A DNA stretch of 32,599 bases from the NCBI GenBank assembly GCA_965662365.1, contig CBFIHR010000050.1, positions 1 to 32,599 on the forward strand, read 5' to 3'. Below the pieces are notes generated by a model. It was not told where the DNA came from. It searched no databases and worked only from the letters and a program-made list of their open reading frames with translations. Source of the DNA: CAWVWD01 sp965662365. GTDB taxonomy: Bacteria; Bacteroidota; Bacteroidia; Chitinophagales; Saprospiraceae. The position numbers and the translations under genes were made by a program. Shown here piece by piece: positions 7,502 to 16,474 of this stretch (the first letter of the stretch is position 1; every line of letters begins with the position of its first letter).

Positions 7502-8548
7502 CTAATAAAAAATCTCATTTAAAAAGCGTAACATTTTATTTAACGCAGGAATCGCATCATCTTCAAAATTTATTTTTAAATAATCATTTTTACCGGAATC
7601 CAAAAAAGCATGTGGCCGATTTTCATGTATCCAATATTGAATATTCGTGTGTCCTGCGGCTTTTAATTCATCAATATATTTTTCGATAGATTCTGGCGGT
7701 GTTGTATTGTCCTCTGAACCAACGGTGAACAATAAAGGCGGCAATGTTTTATCCGCTGCATTCGGAATATTATAAATTGGTGATACTTTTTTATATAATT
7801 CTGGATGCGTTCTATAATTGTATTCCTTTCCCATCATACCTCTTGCCTTTGCATTGCCAACTTGCCAAAAAAAGTTGTCATTTTCAAAACCTTGTTTGGC
7901 TGCATTATAGATATCAAAAGCACCATAACTCAACATAGCGGCTTGGATTTTCAAACCATCTTTATCCGCAATTGCTTCTGCGGTTTTGCCTTTCGGCAAC
8001 CATGTTGGATTGAATCCTAAGTCGTCACCATCAAAACCTTCTGACGATAATTGATGACCTTGAGCGGTTACCATCATCGCCAAATGTCCGCCTGCACTAT
8101 CGCCTGTCACAATGACTTTTTTCGGGTTTCCTTTATACTTTTTGATATGCGATTTTACCCACAAAACCGCTCCAAAAGCATCTTCCACAATTTTATTAAT
8201 TGTCACCGTATTTTCTAAATCGCCCAGCAAGCGATAATTGACATTGCAAACCACATATTCGCCATTTTCTGCCAAATATTCCGCAGTTTGTTTCATAATA
8301 CTTTTGTTATTAATCAGCCAACCGCCGCCGTGAAATATCACGATTACAGGATAATTTTTCTTACCAGTATTTGGGGTGTAAATATCCATTGTTAAATCAA
8401 AACCCTCTGGTGAAGCCCAAATGATGTCGCTTTCGAGCTCGTAAGAATGTTCGGTTGCTGCGGTAGATGATGTAGGATTGACACGACAATTCGTCGTGAA
8501 AATTAGGAAGGAACTGATTAGAATAATTGATAATAATTTGATTTTCAT
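7502..8548 (-). CDS. Alpha/beta-hydrolase esterase, predicted lipoprotein
   Basis: The protein is 348 residues from the chosen ATG at 8548; the frame extends to 8584, but starting at MKIKLLSIIL gives a clean signal peptide. TTNC (Cys21) is a plausible, loose lipobox, which would put the enzyme on the outer side of the inner membrane or at the outer membrane. The domain is of the hormone-sensitive-lipase/BD-FAE carboxylesterase type: oxyanion motif HGGGW (73-77), nucleophile in GDSAGG (Ser151), Asp280 in GSEDNTTP and His313 in RPHAF, so the triad is intact. Members hydrolyse acyl esters of small molecules or carbohydrates; the substrate here is unknown. It faces convergently with dapD. Confidence 0.87.
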   Translation of the reverse strand: MKIKLLSIILISSFLIFTTNCRVNPTSSTAATEHSYELESDIIWASPEGFDLTMDIYTPNTGKKNYPVIVIFHGGGWLINNKSIMKQTAEYLAENGEYVVCNVNYRLLGDLENTVTINKIVEDAFGAVLWVKSHIKKYKGNPKKVIVTGDSAGGHLAMMVTAQGHQLSSEGFDGDDLGFNPTWLPKGKTAEAIADKDGLKIQAAMLSYGAFDIYNAAKQGFENDNFFWQVGNAKARGMMGKEYNYRTHPELYKKVSPIYNIPNAADKTLPPLLFTVGSEDNTTPPESIEKYIDELKAAGHTNIQYWIHENRPHAFLDSGKNDYLKINFEDDAIPALNKMLRFLNEIFY

Positions 8549-8913
8549 TGGTTTAGCTCTTTTAGTGTAATATTCAACAAGCAATTTTTTATAAAAATAA
8601 TAGTGTATGAAATTCTTTTTTTGTAGTTAAAATCATTTTATGAGCGATAATGTAACATCTAATTTTTCATTGTCTTGCTTTATTCGATAAAGTGATTTTA
8701 ATAATGATGGAAAGTTACAAAAGAAACTCAAAAAAGTGGTGGAGCTTCTCGAAACTCAGGAAGCATTCTGCTAAAAAACTCATTTATCCTAAATAAAAAA
8801 GATGATTTCAAAGGAACTAATTTTCAATTTATTATTTTTGCTTTCTTAAAATTATAAATGTAAAAAGGTTGGGCGGCATTTGTTTGTTTAACAACCTTCA
8901 ACTGACTAAGATT
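8549..8913. other. Intergenic region between divergent esterase and glnS
   Basis: No gene is visible in these about 365 bases. The only signal I can support is the -7 element for glnS at 8833-8840. A loose inverted repeat (GCTTCTCGAAACTCAGGAAGC, interrupted) lies near 8745-8766. Confidence 0.5.
8833..8840 (+). promoter_or_regulatory. Candidate -7 element for glnS
   Basis: TATTTTTG matches TAnnTTTG and is followed by C, as is common at Bacteroidota promoters. It is about 74 bp before the chosen glnS start. It also supports that start, since the upstream in-frame ATG at 8869 would leave a leader of only about 25 nt. No convincing -33 box. Confidence 0.45.
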
Positions 8914-10575
8914 ATGAGCGAAACTAAACGTGGACTCAATTTTATTGAGCAAATTATCGAAGAACACAACGAAAAGGGAAAATACGGTGGACGTGTTTAC
9001 ACTCGTTTTCCTCCCGAGCCAAATGGTTATTTACACATTGGTCACGCAAAGTCAATTTGCTTAAACTTCGGTATTGCCCAACAATATGGTGGACAAACTA
9101 ATCTGCGTTTTGATGATACGAATCCTGTCGCTGAAGATACAGAGTACGTTGATGCAATTCGAGAAGATGTAGAATGGCTGGGGTTTGAGTGGAACGAAGA
9201 ACGTTATGCGTCTAATTATTTCCAAAATTTATATGATTTAGCCGTCCAATTAATTAAAAAAGGAAAGGCTTATGTTGATGATTCTACGGCTGAAGAAATC
9301 GCTGAAATGAAAGGCACACCAACAAAACCTGGTATCGAAAGTCCTTATCGTAATCGTACGGTGGAAGAGAATTTGGACTTGTTGGAACGCATGAAAAATG
9401 GCGAGTTTCCAGATGGTGCAAGGGTTTTACGTGCTAAAATCGATATGGCAAATCCTAATATGCACTTGCGTGATCCGTTGATGTATCGTATTAAAAATGT
9501 GGAACATCACCGCACAGGCGATGCTTGGCATATTTATCCGATGTACGATTATGCACACGGAATTTCGGATTCTATCGAAGGTATTACGCACTCCTTGTGT
9601 ACTTTGGAGTTCGAAGTGCATCGACCGTTATACGATTGGTTTTTGGAGGAATTAGACTTGTATCGACCGCAACAAATTGAGTTTGCTCGATTGAACTTGA
9701 GCTACACAATTATGAGTAAACGCCGCTTGAAAAAGTTGGTCGAAGAGGGTTATGTCAACGGTTGGGACGATCCTCGTATGCCGACTATCTCGGCCTTACG
9801 TCGTCGAGGTTATACGCCTGCGTCAGTTCGTTTGTTTGCTGAAAAAGTGGGCATTGCTCGTCGTGAAAATGTGATTGATGTTGGGTTGTTGGAGTTTTGT
9901 GCAAGACAAGATTTGAATAAAGTTGCTCCTCGTGTGATGGCGGTTTTGAATCCGTTAAAAGTCACGATTACCAATTACCCGGAAGGGCAAACCGAAGAAG
10001 TGGAAGCGATTAATAACCCTGAAGATGAATCAGCAGGAAGCCGCAAAATTCCGTTTTCTCGGGAGATTTATATCGAACGCACCGACTTTTTGGAAAATGC
10101 TCCTCGCAAATATTATCGTTTAAGTGTGGGTAAAACGGTTCGTTTGAAAAACGCTTATATCATCGAGTGTGATGAAGTTATTAAAGACGAAAATGGTGAA
10201 ATTATTGAGTTGAAATGTCATTATTTTGAAAACTCTCGTTCTGGTTCTGATACATCAGGCGTGAAAGTGAAAGGGACAATTCACTGGGTATCAATTCCGC
10301 ACGCTGTGGAGGCTGAAGTGCGTTTGTATGACAGATTGTTTACGGATGAATCACCAAATGGACATAAGGATAAAGACTTTTTAGAGTTCTTAAATCCGAA
10401 CTCTTTGGAGGTCGTTACAGGTTATGTTGAGCCGCATTTAAAAACGGTGAAAGTCGGTGACAATCTACAGTTTATGAGAATCGGTTACTTTGCTGTTGAT
10501 AAAGATACAACGGACGAAAAATTGGTTTTCAATAGAACGGTAACGCTTCGTGACAATTGGAAAAAGAAAAAATAA
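8914..10575 (+). CDS. glnS: Glutaminyl-tRNA synthetase
   Basis: The 553-residue class I synthetase attaches glutamine to tRNA-Gln in the cytosol. RFPPEPNGYLHIGHAKS carries the HIGH motif (41-44), and IMSKRRL (MSKR 267-270) is the KMSKS counterpart. The RFPPEPNGYLHIG form, with FDDTNP downstream, separates GlnRS from GluRS. The C-terminal half (about 340-550) has the two beta-barrel anticodon-binding domains, with ARQDLNKVAPR and GTIHWVS. The frame opens at 8869, but MSETKRGLNF at 8914 fits the family start and its length. Having GlnRS implies direct charging of tRNA-Gln. A strong terminator follows. Confidence 0.97.
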   Translation: MSETKRGLNFIEQIIEEHNEKGKYGGRVYTRFPPEPNGYLHIGHAKSICLNFGIAQQYGGQTNLRFDDTNPVAEDTEYVDAIREDVEWLGFEWNEERYASNYFQNLYDLAVQLIKKGKAYVDDSTAEEIAEMKGTPTKPGIESPYRNRTVEENLDLLERMKNGEFPDGARVLRAKIDMANPNMHLRDPLMYRIKNVEHHRTGDAWHIYPMYDYAHGISDSIEGITHSLCTLEFEVHRPLYDWFLEELDLYRPQQIEFARLNLSYTIMSKRRLKKLVEEGYVNGWDDPRMPTISALRRRGYTPASVRLFAEKVGIARRENVIDVGLLEFCARQDLNKVAPRVMAVLNPLKVTITNYPEGQTEEVEAINNPEDESAGSRKIPFSREIYIERTDFLENAPRKYYRLSVGKTVRLKNAYIIECDEVIKDENGEIIELKCHYFENSRSGSDTSGVKVKGTIHWVSIPHAVEAEVRLYDRLFTDESPNGHKDKDFLEFLNPNSLEVVTGYVEPHLKTVKVGDNLQFMRIGYFAVDKDTTDEKLVFNRTVTLRDNWKKKK

Positions 10576-10596
10576 TAATAGTTTTTTTTAATACAC

Positions 10597-10636
10597 AATC
10601 CCGAATATTCTTGTAGTATTCGGGATTTTTGTTTTG
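10597..10636 (+). terminator. Intrinsic terminator of glnS
   Basis: A perfect 11-bp stem, AATCCCGAATA (10597-10607) with TATTCGGGATT (10617-10627), has a 9-nt loop and the tail TTTTTGTTTT. It lies 22 nt after the glnS stop, separating glnS from the next gene. Confidence 0.9.
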
Positions 10637-10674
10637 TAATTTGGCCATTTATAGATATTAGAAAATCAGTCAAG

Positions 10675-11526
10675 ATGAACAAGAAACGCAAACCATTTTC
10701 TTATCAAATACAACAATTAGATGCGGTCAAAGACCATCAGCAAATTATTCATATTTTAGGTTGTTATTGTTTTCCGTGGGACGCAGAACGGTCGCTGGAG
10801 TTTGCTTTGTATCGTACTTTTGCGGTTCCGAGTATTTCGAAATTGTTGGCTCAAACTGGCGAATTTAAAAACCGAACTCGAAAACGCTACGATGATACGG
10901 AGTTGATTATGGCAGAAATTTTGGAAAATGGCTACGATAGTGAACGAGCCAAAGAAGCTTTTCGTCGTATGAATAAAATGCATCATCGTTATTCGATTGC
11001 TAACGATGATTTTCTGTATGTTTTGACGACTTTTATTTATCAACCGATTTATTGGATAGAAAAATATGGTTGGCGAAAGCCGACAAATATTGAAAAACAG
11101 GCGATTTTTTTATTTTATCGAGAAGTAGGCAAGCGAATGGGCATCAAAGATATTCCAAATGAGTATGAAGTTTTTGAGCAGTTTCATCATGATTATGAAG
11201 CTAAACATTTTAAATATGCCGAAACGAATGCAGAAATTAGTGGTTACACCATGAATTTATTATTAGGAATGTATTTGCCAAGGTCACTGTTTTTTATTGG
11301 GAAACCAGTCGTCTGTGCCTTAATGGATGACAAATTATTATACGCAATGGGCATGAAGCCAGTGCCTAAACCGATCAAAAAAATCGTTCATGGCTTAATG
11401 AGATTACGAGCAAATATTGTAAGATTTTTTCCAGAACGAAAAACGCCTTATTTGGGAACGAAAGTCAAACGACCAACTTATCCAAATGGTTACAAAATTA
11501 AGGATTTGGGAACTTTTGAAAAATGA
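10675..11526 (+). CDS. MpaB-family (DUF2236-like) oxygenase domain protein
   Basis: This 283-residue, mostly helical soluble protein has no signal peptide. The pattern matches the ER-bound oxygenase MpaB / rubber-oxygenase-like domain: ALYRTFAVPSISKLL with TGEF (about 44-63), RYDDTELIMAEI, RRMNKMHHRYSIANDDFLYVL (about 98-117), YGWR, then FYREVGKRMGI near 147-156. Relatives are thought to be haem proteins, with Arg/His residues in these helices as likely ligands; His103/His104 and the nearby Arg are candidates. The substrate is unknown. It has its own unit, following the glnS terminator and converging on the SF2 helicase. Confidence 0.72.
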   Translation: MNKKRKPFSYQIQQLDAVKDHQQIIHILGCYCFPWDAERSLEFALYRTFAVPSISKLLAQTGEFKNRTRKRYDDTELIMAEILENGYDSERAKEAFRRMNKMHHRYSIANDDFLYVLTTFIYQPIYWIEKYGWRKPTNIEKQAIFLFYREVGKRMGIKDIPNEYEVFEQFHHDYEAKHFKYAETNAEISGYTMNLLLGMYLPRSLFFIGKPVVCALMDDKLLYAMGMKPVPKPIKKIVHGLMRLRANIVRFFPERKTPYLGTKVKRPTYPNGYKIKDLGTFEK

Positions 11527-11594
11527 TAAAATTTTGATTCATTGATGCTTTTCGGTTACCTTATAATAGAAAGAATCTTGAAAGTGTGAAGACA

Positions 11595-14492
11595 CTACCG
11601 CCAAGCACTCAACCGTTCCGCCTTTGGATGTAATTCCGGATTTAAAGACGCATTTCGTGCTTTTAAAAGCTCCAAACGACCTTCTGGTGTTCGGGTATAA
11701 ACTAAATCGTTTATTGTCAGAGTTTCACTCCAGTAGTGGGCAAATGCCTCTGCATCTGCTTTTCTTTTACTGAATAAAGACGGAATTGCTGCATAAAACG
11801 GTTCATTATATACTTGAATCGCATCTCTATCTACTCGAATCAAATATCGGGGATTTTCAATCGGATTAATTACGTCGCTCAATGCTTCTAAAAATAATTC
11901 GTTTTGAAAAGTCGTTGCATTTTCCAAGTAACAAACGACTTCACCAAAGTCGTCAATATTCGTTTTAATCTTTATATGATGAGAATCCGAAGGCATAATG
12001 TAATCGGTAGCAGACAAAGTTTTTAAGATTACTCTTCCCAGTTCTTTGATGAATCTGGCTTCATCAAAAATAATATTTCTAATCTGAGAAGTAGCAGAAT
12101 AGAGCGGTTTTTCCTTCAGGTTTCTAAATAATCCCAAATTAATTATCAACGCATAAAGTCCAATGACAAATAAAATTGCAGACCAGTTTAGAACAATTGA
12201 CATCACTGCACCTGATATCAAAAGGGTTTGTCCGTAGCGGTTAAATTTTTTCCAAAATGGTTGAATATTTTGCTTTATAGTCGGTACTAATGGTTGTAGA
12301 AAATCATATAAATTGAAAACGACTTTATAGTCAATAGTTACTTGATAAAGTAAATAATTACTAAGTAACAATATAGATATCAAACCCCAAATCGCCCAAT
12401 TTGGTAGTAATATATACGTGATCACAGATAAAATAATCGAAACGAGGTGCTGTTTTTTAATCGCTTCAAAAATGGCTTCTAAATCCAAATAAAAACCACG
12501 TTCTAAAGTTTTGGTGAGGTTAGATTTAATGTTTTTATACGACTTTTGTCGAACAATAGGCACTTTGATCTCTTCGACCATTAACACGCCATTTCCTAAT
12601 GCTTTTTCCCAATCCAAACGTAATCTTTCTCGATTATTAGCATGAATTAACATTTTATTATTGATGTTATCCATCGTATTTTTATGAATTGGAAACGGCG
12701 GCAATAAAAATCGATTCATACCATTTTCAATCATCGGACTTTGGGCAAAACTCACACCGTGAAATGCTTTGAAACGACGTTTTAAAATACGAAAATCATG
12801 TCCACCATATTTATCGGTTGGGTCAAGACAAACCAAATGCCAGATGTTTGCCGTTTTATTCGGATTGCCTTTTTGTGTCCGAATCGCTCGACCTCGCATT
12901 TGATTTGATAAAACATACGATCCCACAAAAGTCGCTAATACCAAAGAGTTCACCGCTGGTGCGTCCCAGCCTTCGCCTAATAATGATTTCGTTCCAACTA
13001 AAACGGTAATACCTCCTTTTGTAAACAATTCTGTGAGGAGTTCTACAATTTTTGTACGTAATTCGCCTGATATTTCGACTTGCAAATAATCGACACTATA
13101 TGGCAAAATTTTCGTTGATAAATTGGATACTTCCAAGCCTTTTTCGACAATAATACGTTCGAATAGTTCCAAACTAACTTTTGGAATAATCACTAAACTT
13201 CCTGTCAAAATCCCCAAATCGACCTCAATCGGAAACCGTTTGCGTAAGCGTTCAAAAATTGGTACAACACCGATTTTTTCTTGGTTTTTGACGCTCATTT
13301 CCGAAGTTGGCATTTCCTCTTTTCGAATATAATCCGTCAAAATCACCATTCGCAAATCATCTTGTAGCGTTTGCCATTCTTGCTCAACAATTGTGGTGAT
13401 ACTGTTCAGTTTAGAGGAGCTTAATCGAAGTTTTTTATTAATATTTTCCGGTTCGAGTAGCGCTACTTTTTTACGTTCTATCGCACCGATTTTTTTTAGG
13501 TTTTTAATAATAGATTTGAACGTCGCCTTTTTTTCAAATTGTAAAAAATAATCATCTTTAAATAAGGCTTGATTTAAAAACAATTGCAACCATTCCTCAT
13601 CCATAGTCGGCAGTTCTTTGATATCTCCACCGATAATTTCTACCGTTCCTAACGGCACACTTCCATTAAAAAACTCATTGACAATCAATAAAGCCGAGAA
13701 GTAATCTGGGATTTCATAAATTGCTTCTAAATGCTGTTCAGGTTCTTGTAAAAAAGGGTGATTTTGTATCCAGTCTCGAAATGTAAAGTTAATTTTCAAA
13801 CCATCAATAAAATCATTCACCTCATTGTGAAAACGAGTAATTTCAATATTTTCATCATCGGTTGGCATCGACAAATAAATATAATCTTGATGCGGACAAA
13901 GGTTATTTTCTGCGACTAATTCTGCCACATTAATCTCTGCATCAACCTCACCACAAAGTTGATGATACCGTTGCCATTCTGTTCCGCTGACATCAAAAGG
14001 CGGTGTTGCAGTCAGAGCGATAATTTGTAAATCCAACTTTTCCTGTATATGAAAAAGGGTTTTCCACCATTCATTTTTTAAGTGATGACATTCATCTACG
14101 ACCAAGTTTTTGATGCCTTGCTTTCGCAAATCACCAATGAGTTTTTCAGCATTATCTTTAAAAGCAGCGTGCAAACCTTGATAAGTCGAAATCGTTAATT
14201 TATCGGGCTGTTTTATATCGAAAGCAATATGCGGAAATGGTTCGTTATTCAAAAAATCAACATTCAAGCGTTCTGCCCACTGATTGCGAATTGTAATCGT
14301 CGGAGCAAGAATTAGAGCAGGGTTATTCAATCGCTTCACGACTTCTAATCCCAAAACGGTTTTCCCAGAGCCTGGCGGAGCGACAATGTGCAATTGTCTG
14401 TCTTTTAGATAGAGATCTAAATTATCTAAAACTCGTTTTTGATAAGGTCGCCACGGAAAGCGAAAGTTGATATTTGAGGTGAACAATGACAT
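11595..14492 (-). CDS. SF2 DEAD/DEAH-type helicase with C-terminal membrane segments
   Basis: In this 965-residue protein the first half is an SF2 helicase: WRPYQKRVL Q-like region, Walker A PPGSGKT (39-45), motif Ia LAPTITIRNQW, DECHH (133-137), TATPP (161-165), and a second RecA domain with EGWDAP (507-512) and motif VI QMRGRAIRTQ (531-540). A long insert (about 200-400) sits between the RecA folds. Residues about 683-717 and 755-789 form four hydrophobic stretches that look like membrane helices, followed by about 170 soluble residues. Such an arrangement suggests a membrane-tethered nucleic-acid translocase. The N-terminal fold resembles restriction/Rad25-type helicases, but no nuclease or methyltransferase neighbour is present. 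The specific role is unknown. Confidence 0.85.
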   Translation of the reverse strand: MSLFTSNINFRFPWRPYQKRVLDNLDLYLKDRQLHIVAPPGSGKTVLGLEVVKRLNNPALILAPTITIRNQWAERLNVDFLNNEPFPHIAFDIKQPDKLTISTYQGLHAAFKDNAEKLIGDLRKQGIKNLVVDECHHLKNEWWKTLFHIQEKLDLQIIALTATPPFDVSGTEWQRYHQLCGEVDAEINVAELVAENNLCPHQDYIYLSMPTDDENIEITRFHNEVNDFIDGLKINFTFRDWIQNHPFLQEPEQHLEAIYEIPDYFSALLIVNEFFNGSVPLGTVEIIGGDIKELPTMDEEWLQLFLNQALFKDDYFLQFEKKATFKSIIKNLKKIGAIERKKVALLEPENINKKLRLSSSKLNSITTIVEQEWQTLQDDLRMVILTDYIRKEEMPTSEMSVKNQEKIGVVPIFERLRKRFPIEVDLGILTGSLVIIPKVSLELFERIIVEKGLEVSNLSTKILPYSVDYLQVEISGELRTKIVELLTELFTKGGITVLVGTKSLLGEGWDAPAVNSLVLATFVGSYVLSNQMRGRAIRTQKGNPNKTANIWHLVCLDPTDKYGGHDFRILKRRFKAFHGVSFAQSPMIENGMNRFLLPPFPIHKNTMDNINNKMLIHANNRERLRLDWEKALGNGVLMVEEIKVPIVRQKSYKNIKSNLTKTLERGFYLDLEAIFEAIKKQHLVSIILSVITYILLPNWAIWGLISILLLSNYLLYQVTIDYKVVFNLYDFLQPLVPTIKQNIQPFWKKFNRYGQTLLISGAVMSIVLNWSAILFVIGLYALIINLGLFRNLKEKPLYSATSQIRNIIFDEARFIKELGRVILKTLSATDYIMPSDSHHIKIKTNIDDFGEVVCYLENATTFQNELFLEALSDVINPIENPRYLIRVDRDAIQVYNEPFYAAIPSLFSKRKADAEAFAHYWSETLTINDLVYTRTPEGRLELLKARNASLNPELHPKAERLSAWR

Positions 14493-14591
14493 ATTTTTAA
14501 TATTGATTTATACAAAAATATGTATTTAACGGCAGAGGTCGCAAAGTTTGAAGTAAAGAATGCAGCGGTTCATTTCAGTTTTCATCAAATC

Positions 14592-14640
14592 AAAAATCCG
14601 TCACTTTCATTCCCGAGGCTTCGGTAGAAAATGACGGATT
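14592..14640 (-). terminator. Intrinsic terminator of trpS
   Basis: Read on the minus strand, AATCCGTCATTTTC (complement of 14627-14640) pairs with GAAAGTGACGGATT (14595-14608) with one G-U-type difference, and a T5 tract follows (14592-14596). The loop holds a second small stem, CCGA-AGCC-TCGG. It lies 36 nt after the trpS stop. Confidence 0.8.
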
Positions 14641-14675
14641 CAAGAATTTTCAAGTTTATCGCCAAAGTTTTGGCT

Positions 14676-15683
14676 CTATTTTACATTAGCCAAACCAGTA
14701 AGGCTTTTGACTTCACGCAAAGTTTCTTTTGCTACTTTACGAATTTCGTAAGCCGATGATTTAATTTGATTTTTTACATCTTTTCTATTGGCTTGTAATT
14801 CCTCTTTTTTGTTACGAAAAGTAGTGCTTAGCTCAATCAAAGCGTCTGCCACAGTATCTTTTAGTTCTACATATTTCAAAGAACCATTTTCGTATTTTTC
14901 CATTAAGGTTTGGCGTTCGTCCATCTTATTTGTTGCTTTTAACAACTCAAATAAGTTAAAAATACCAGGACTCATTTCGCCGTTCGTAGCCTCGCCCGTA
15001 TCTGTCACTGCCGAACGCACTTGTTTACGAATGCGTTTTTCGTCAGCAAATACATCAATATAATGTTTTGGCCCGAGGCTTTTACTCATTTTTTTGAGTG
15101 GATTCGCAGGCGACATAACTTTTGGCACTTCCGTAAATAAAGGTTCAGGAAGTGTAAAAAAGTCTTGTTTGAAATTATTGTTGAATCGTTGAGCGATATT
15201 TCGAGATAATTCCAAGTGTTGTTCCTGGTCTTTTCCGACAGGAACAAAATCCGCCTTATAAATCAAAATATCGGCCGCTTGTAGCACCGGATAACCAAAC
15301 AACCCAGCAGAGATAAAACCATCTTTATCGCCTTCTTGAACTTGCTGCATTTTATCCTTAAATTGTGTCATACGAGACAGTTGACCATACGAACACGAAC
15401 AACTCAAAATCCAGTTCAATTCTGCATGTTCAGGAACCATTGACTGAATGAAGATATTGTTAATATCAACGCCACAAGCCAATAAATTGAATGCTAAATT
15501 CCAGGTATTTTCACGCAATTTTTTTGCATCATAAGGCATTGTCATTGCATGATAATCTACGATTCCGTAGAAACATTTATACTGTTCTTGTAATTTCACC
15601 CAGTTTTGGACTGCACCGAAGTAGTTACCAAAGTGCATATCGCCTGTCGGTTGAATACAAGATAAAACTCTTTTCTTTTCCAT
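14676..15683 (-). CDS. trpS: Tryptophanyl-tRNA synthetase
   Basis: The 335-residue class I synthetase charges tRNA-Trp. SCIQPTGDMHFGNYFG carries the HIGH counterpart HFGN (17-20), and LKKMSKSLG carries KMSKS (198-202). VGKDQEQHLELSR and FGYPVLQAADIL are also typical. The frame opens at 15752, but the first 23 codons read through the 7-bp repeat block at 15695-15755 and are not family-like; the ATG at 15683 gives the normal start. The N-terminus is therefore short and standard. ridA lies 73 bp upstream on the same strand, so co-transcription is possible. A terminator follows the stop. Confidence 0.97.
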   Translation of the reverse strand: MEKKRVLSCIQPTGDMHFGNYFGAVQNWVKLQEQYKCFYGIVDYHAMTMPYDAKKLRENTWNLAFNLLACGVDINNIFIQSMVPEHAELNWILSCSCSYGQLSRMTQFKDKMQQVQEGDKDGFISAGLFGYPVLQAADILIYKADFVPVGKDQEQHLELSRNIAQRFNNNFKQDFFTLPEPLFTEVPKVMSPANPLKKMSKSLGPKHYIDVFADEKRIRKQVRSAVTDTGEATNGEMSPGIFNLFELLKATNKMDERQTLMEKYENGSLKYVELKDTVADALIELSTTFRNKKEELQANRKDVKNQIKSSAYEIRKVAKETLREVKSLTGLANVK

Positions 15684-15694
15684 CAGAAATAAGG

Positions 15695-15755
15695 TTGCAA
15701 GTTGTGTGTTGCGAGTTGCGAGTTCATTAAACGTGCAAGTCGCAAACCGCAACTC
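15695..15755. repeat. Inverted pair of 7-bp tandem repeats between ridA and trpS
   Basis: Four heptamers, TTGCAAG, TTGTGTG, TTGCGAG, TTGCGAG (15695-15722), are followed after 12 nt by three in the opposite orientation, GCAAGTC, GCAAACC, GCAACTC (15735-15755). The block fills nearly all of the 73-bp gap between the ridA stop (15757) and the trpS ATG (15683). The two halves can fold partly onto each other (9 bp around CGAGTTGCG). Confidence 0.8.
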
Positions 15756-15756
15756 G

Positions 15757-16137
15757 TTACAAAACTGCAGTTACAGAAATCTCTACATTTACGTTTTTGG
15801 GCAATGTTTTCACAGCAACGGCTTCCCGGGCAGGTGCTTGCGATTCATCAAAATACTCGGCATAAACTTCGTTGATGTCGTTATAATATCCCATATCGGA
15901 CATGAAAATCGTTACTTTCACCACATTCGTGAAGTCTGCTCCAGCTTCGTGCAAAACGGCCATAATATTAGTCATCACCTGACGGGTTTCTTTCCTAATA
16001 TCGTCTATCACCAACTGTTTTGTCGTTGGATTAATGGCAATTTGACCAGAAAGAAACAAAAATCCATTCGCCAAAATCGCTTGATTGTAAGGGCCAACAG
16101 GTGACGGTGCGTTTTCTGTATTGATAATCTGTTTCAT
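15757..16137 (-). CDS. ridA: RidA family enamine/imine deaminase
   Basis: The protein is 126 residues, the standard RidA (YjgF/YER057c/UK114) length. Members form cytosolic trimers that hydrolyse reactive enamines such as 2-aminoacrylate, protecting PLP enzymes. Family features: NAPSPVGPYNQAI near the N-terminus, FLFLSGQIAINP, VVKVTIFMSD, and the C-terminal signature with APAREAVAV (the catalytic-site Arg, about residue 104) followed by LPKNVNVEISVTAV. These fit an active RidA-type member. It sits between rpmF and trpS on the same strand, with 7-bp repeat blocks on both sides. Confidence 0.93.
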   Translation of the reverse strand: MKQIINTENAPSPVGPYNQAILANGFLFLSGQIAINPTTKQLVIDDIRKETRQVMTNIMAVLHEAGADFTNVVKVTIFMSDMGYYNDINEVYAEYFDESQAPAREAVAVKTLPKNVNVEISVTAVL

Positions 16138-16140
16138 TTG

Positions 16141-16171
16141 TTTTAGTGATTAGTTTTTTAGTGATTAGTTT
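16141..16171 (+). repeat. Duplicated TTTTAGTGATTAGTTT upstream of ridA
   Basis: Two 16-nt copies share one T and have a 15-nt spacing. The first begins 4 nt beyond the ridA start codon, so the block lies directly in its leader. The core TTAGTGATTAGT is built of 7-bp steps and reappears as its complement at 16401-16436. Confidence 0.75.
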
Positions 16172-16400
16172 ACTTGGATATCTGGATTTTTTTACAAAAA
16201 AATAAGCTTTCCCGATACTTCGAGATGACTTGTATCTTTTTTTGATAAAATTAGATATCCATTCGTAAGGATAATTAGTACGTCTGTGTATTAGTGAGCT
16301 TCAGGTTTAGCCTCTTATTTTATTTGGTTCTAAATCGTTGATTATTAAAACTAAAAAAATATTATAACTTAATGAAGTAAAGTGATAAGTCTCTGAAAAT

Positions 16401-16436
16401 ACTAATCACTGATTACTAACATACTGATCACTAAAG
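16401..16436 (-). repeat. 7-bp-period block, inverse orientation
   Basis: The block reads ACTAATC, ACTGATT, ACTAACA, then TACTGATC and ACTAAAG: heptamers with one slipped base. It is the complement-type partner of the repeat at 16141-16171, about 230 bp away, and starts just past the rpmF terminator. Confidence 0.65.
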
Positions 16437-16438
16437 AA

Positions 16439-16474
16439 AACACAAAAAGCCCCAAATCCGAACGGACAGGAGCT
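16439..16474 (-). terminator. Intrinsic terminator of rpmF
   Basis: On the minus strand AGCTCC pairs with GGGGCT (one G-U), enclosing a second stem TCCG-TT-CGGA, and is followed by TTTTTGTGTTTT. It begins 36 nt after the rpmF stop. Confidence 0.75.

Noticed and set aside
11595..14492. Type I or III restriction system, from the helicase
   Set aside because: No methyltransferase, specificity subunit or nuclease domain is present in the protein or its neighbours (trpS and the MpaB-family gene).
15706..16104. 132-residue plus-strand ORF opposite ridA
   Set aside because: It overlaps ridA in antisense and starts inside the 7-bp repeat block; no family pattern.
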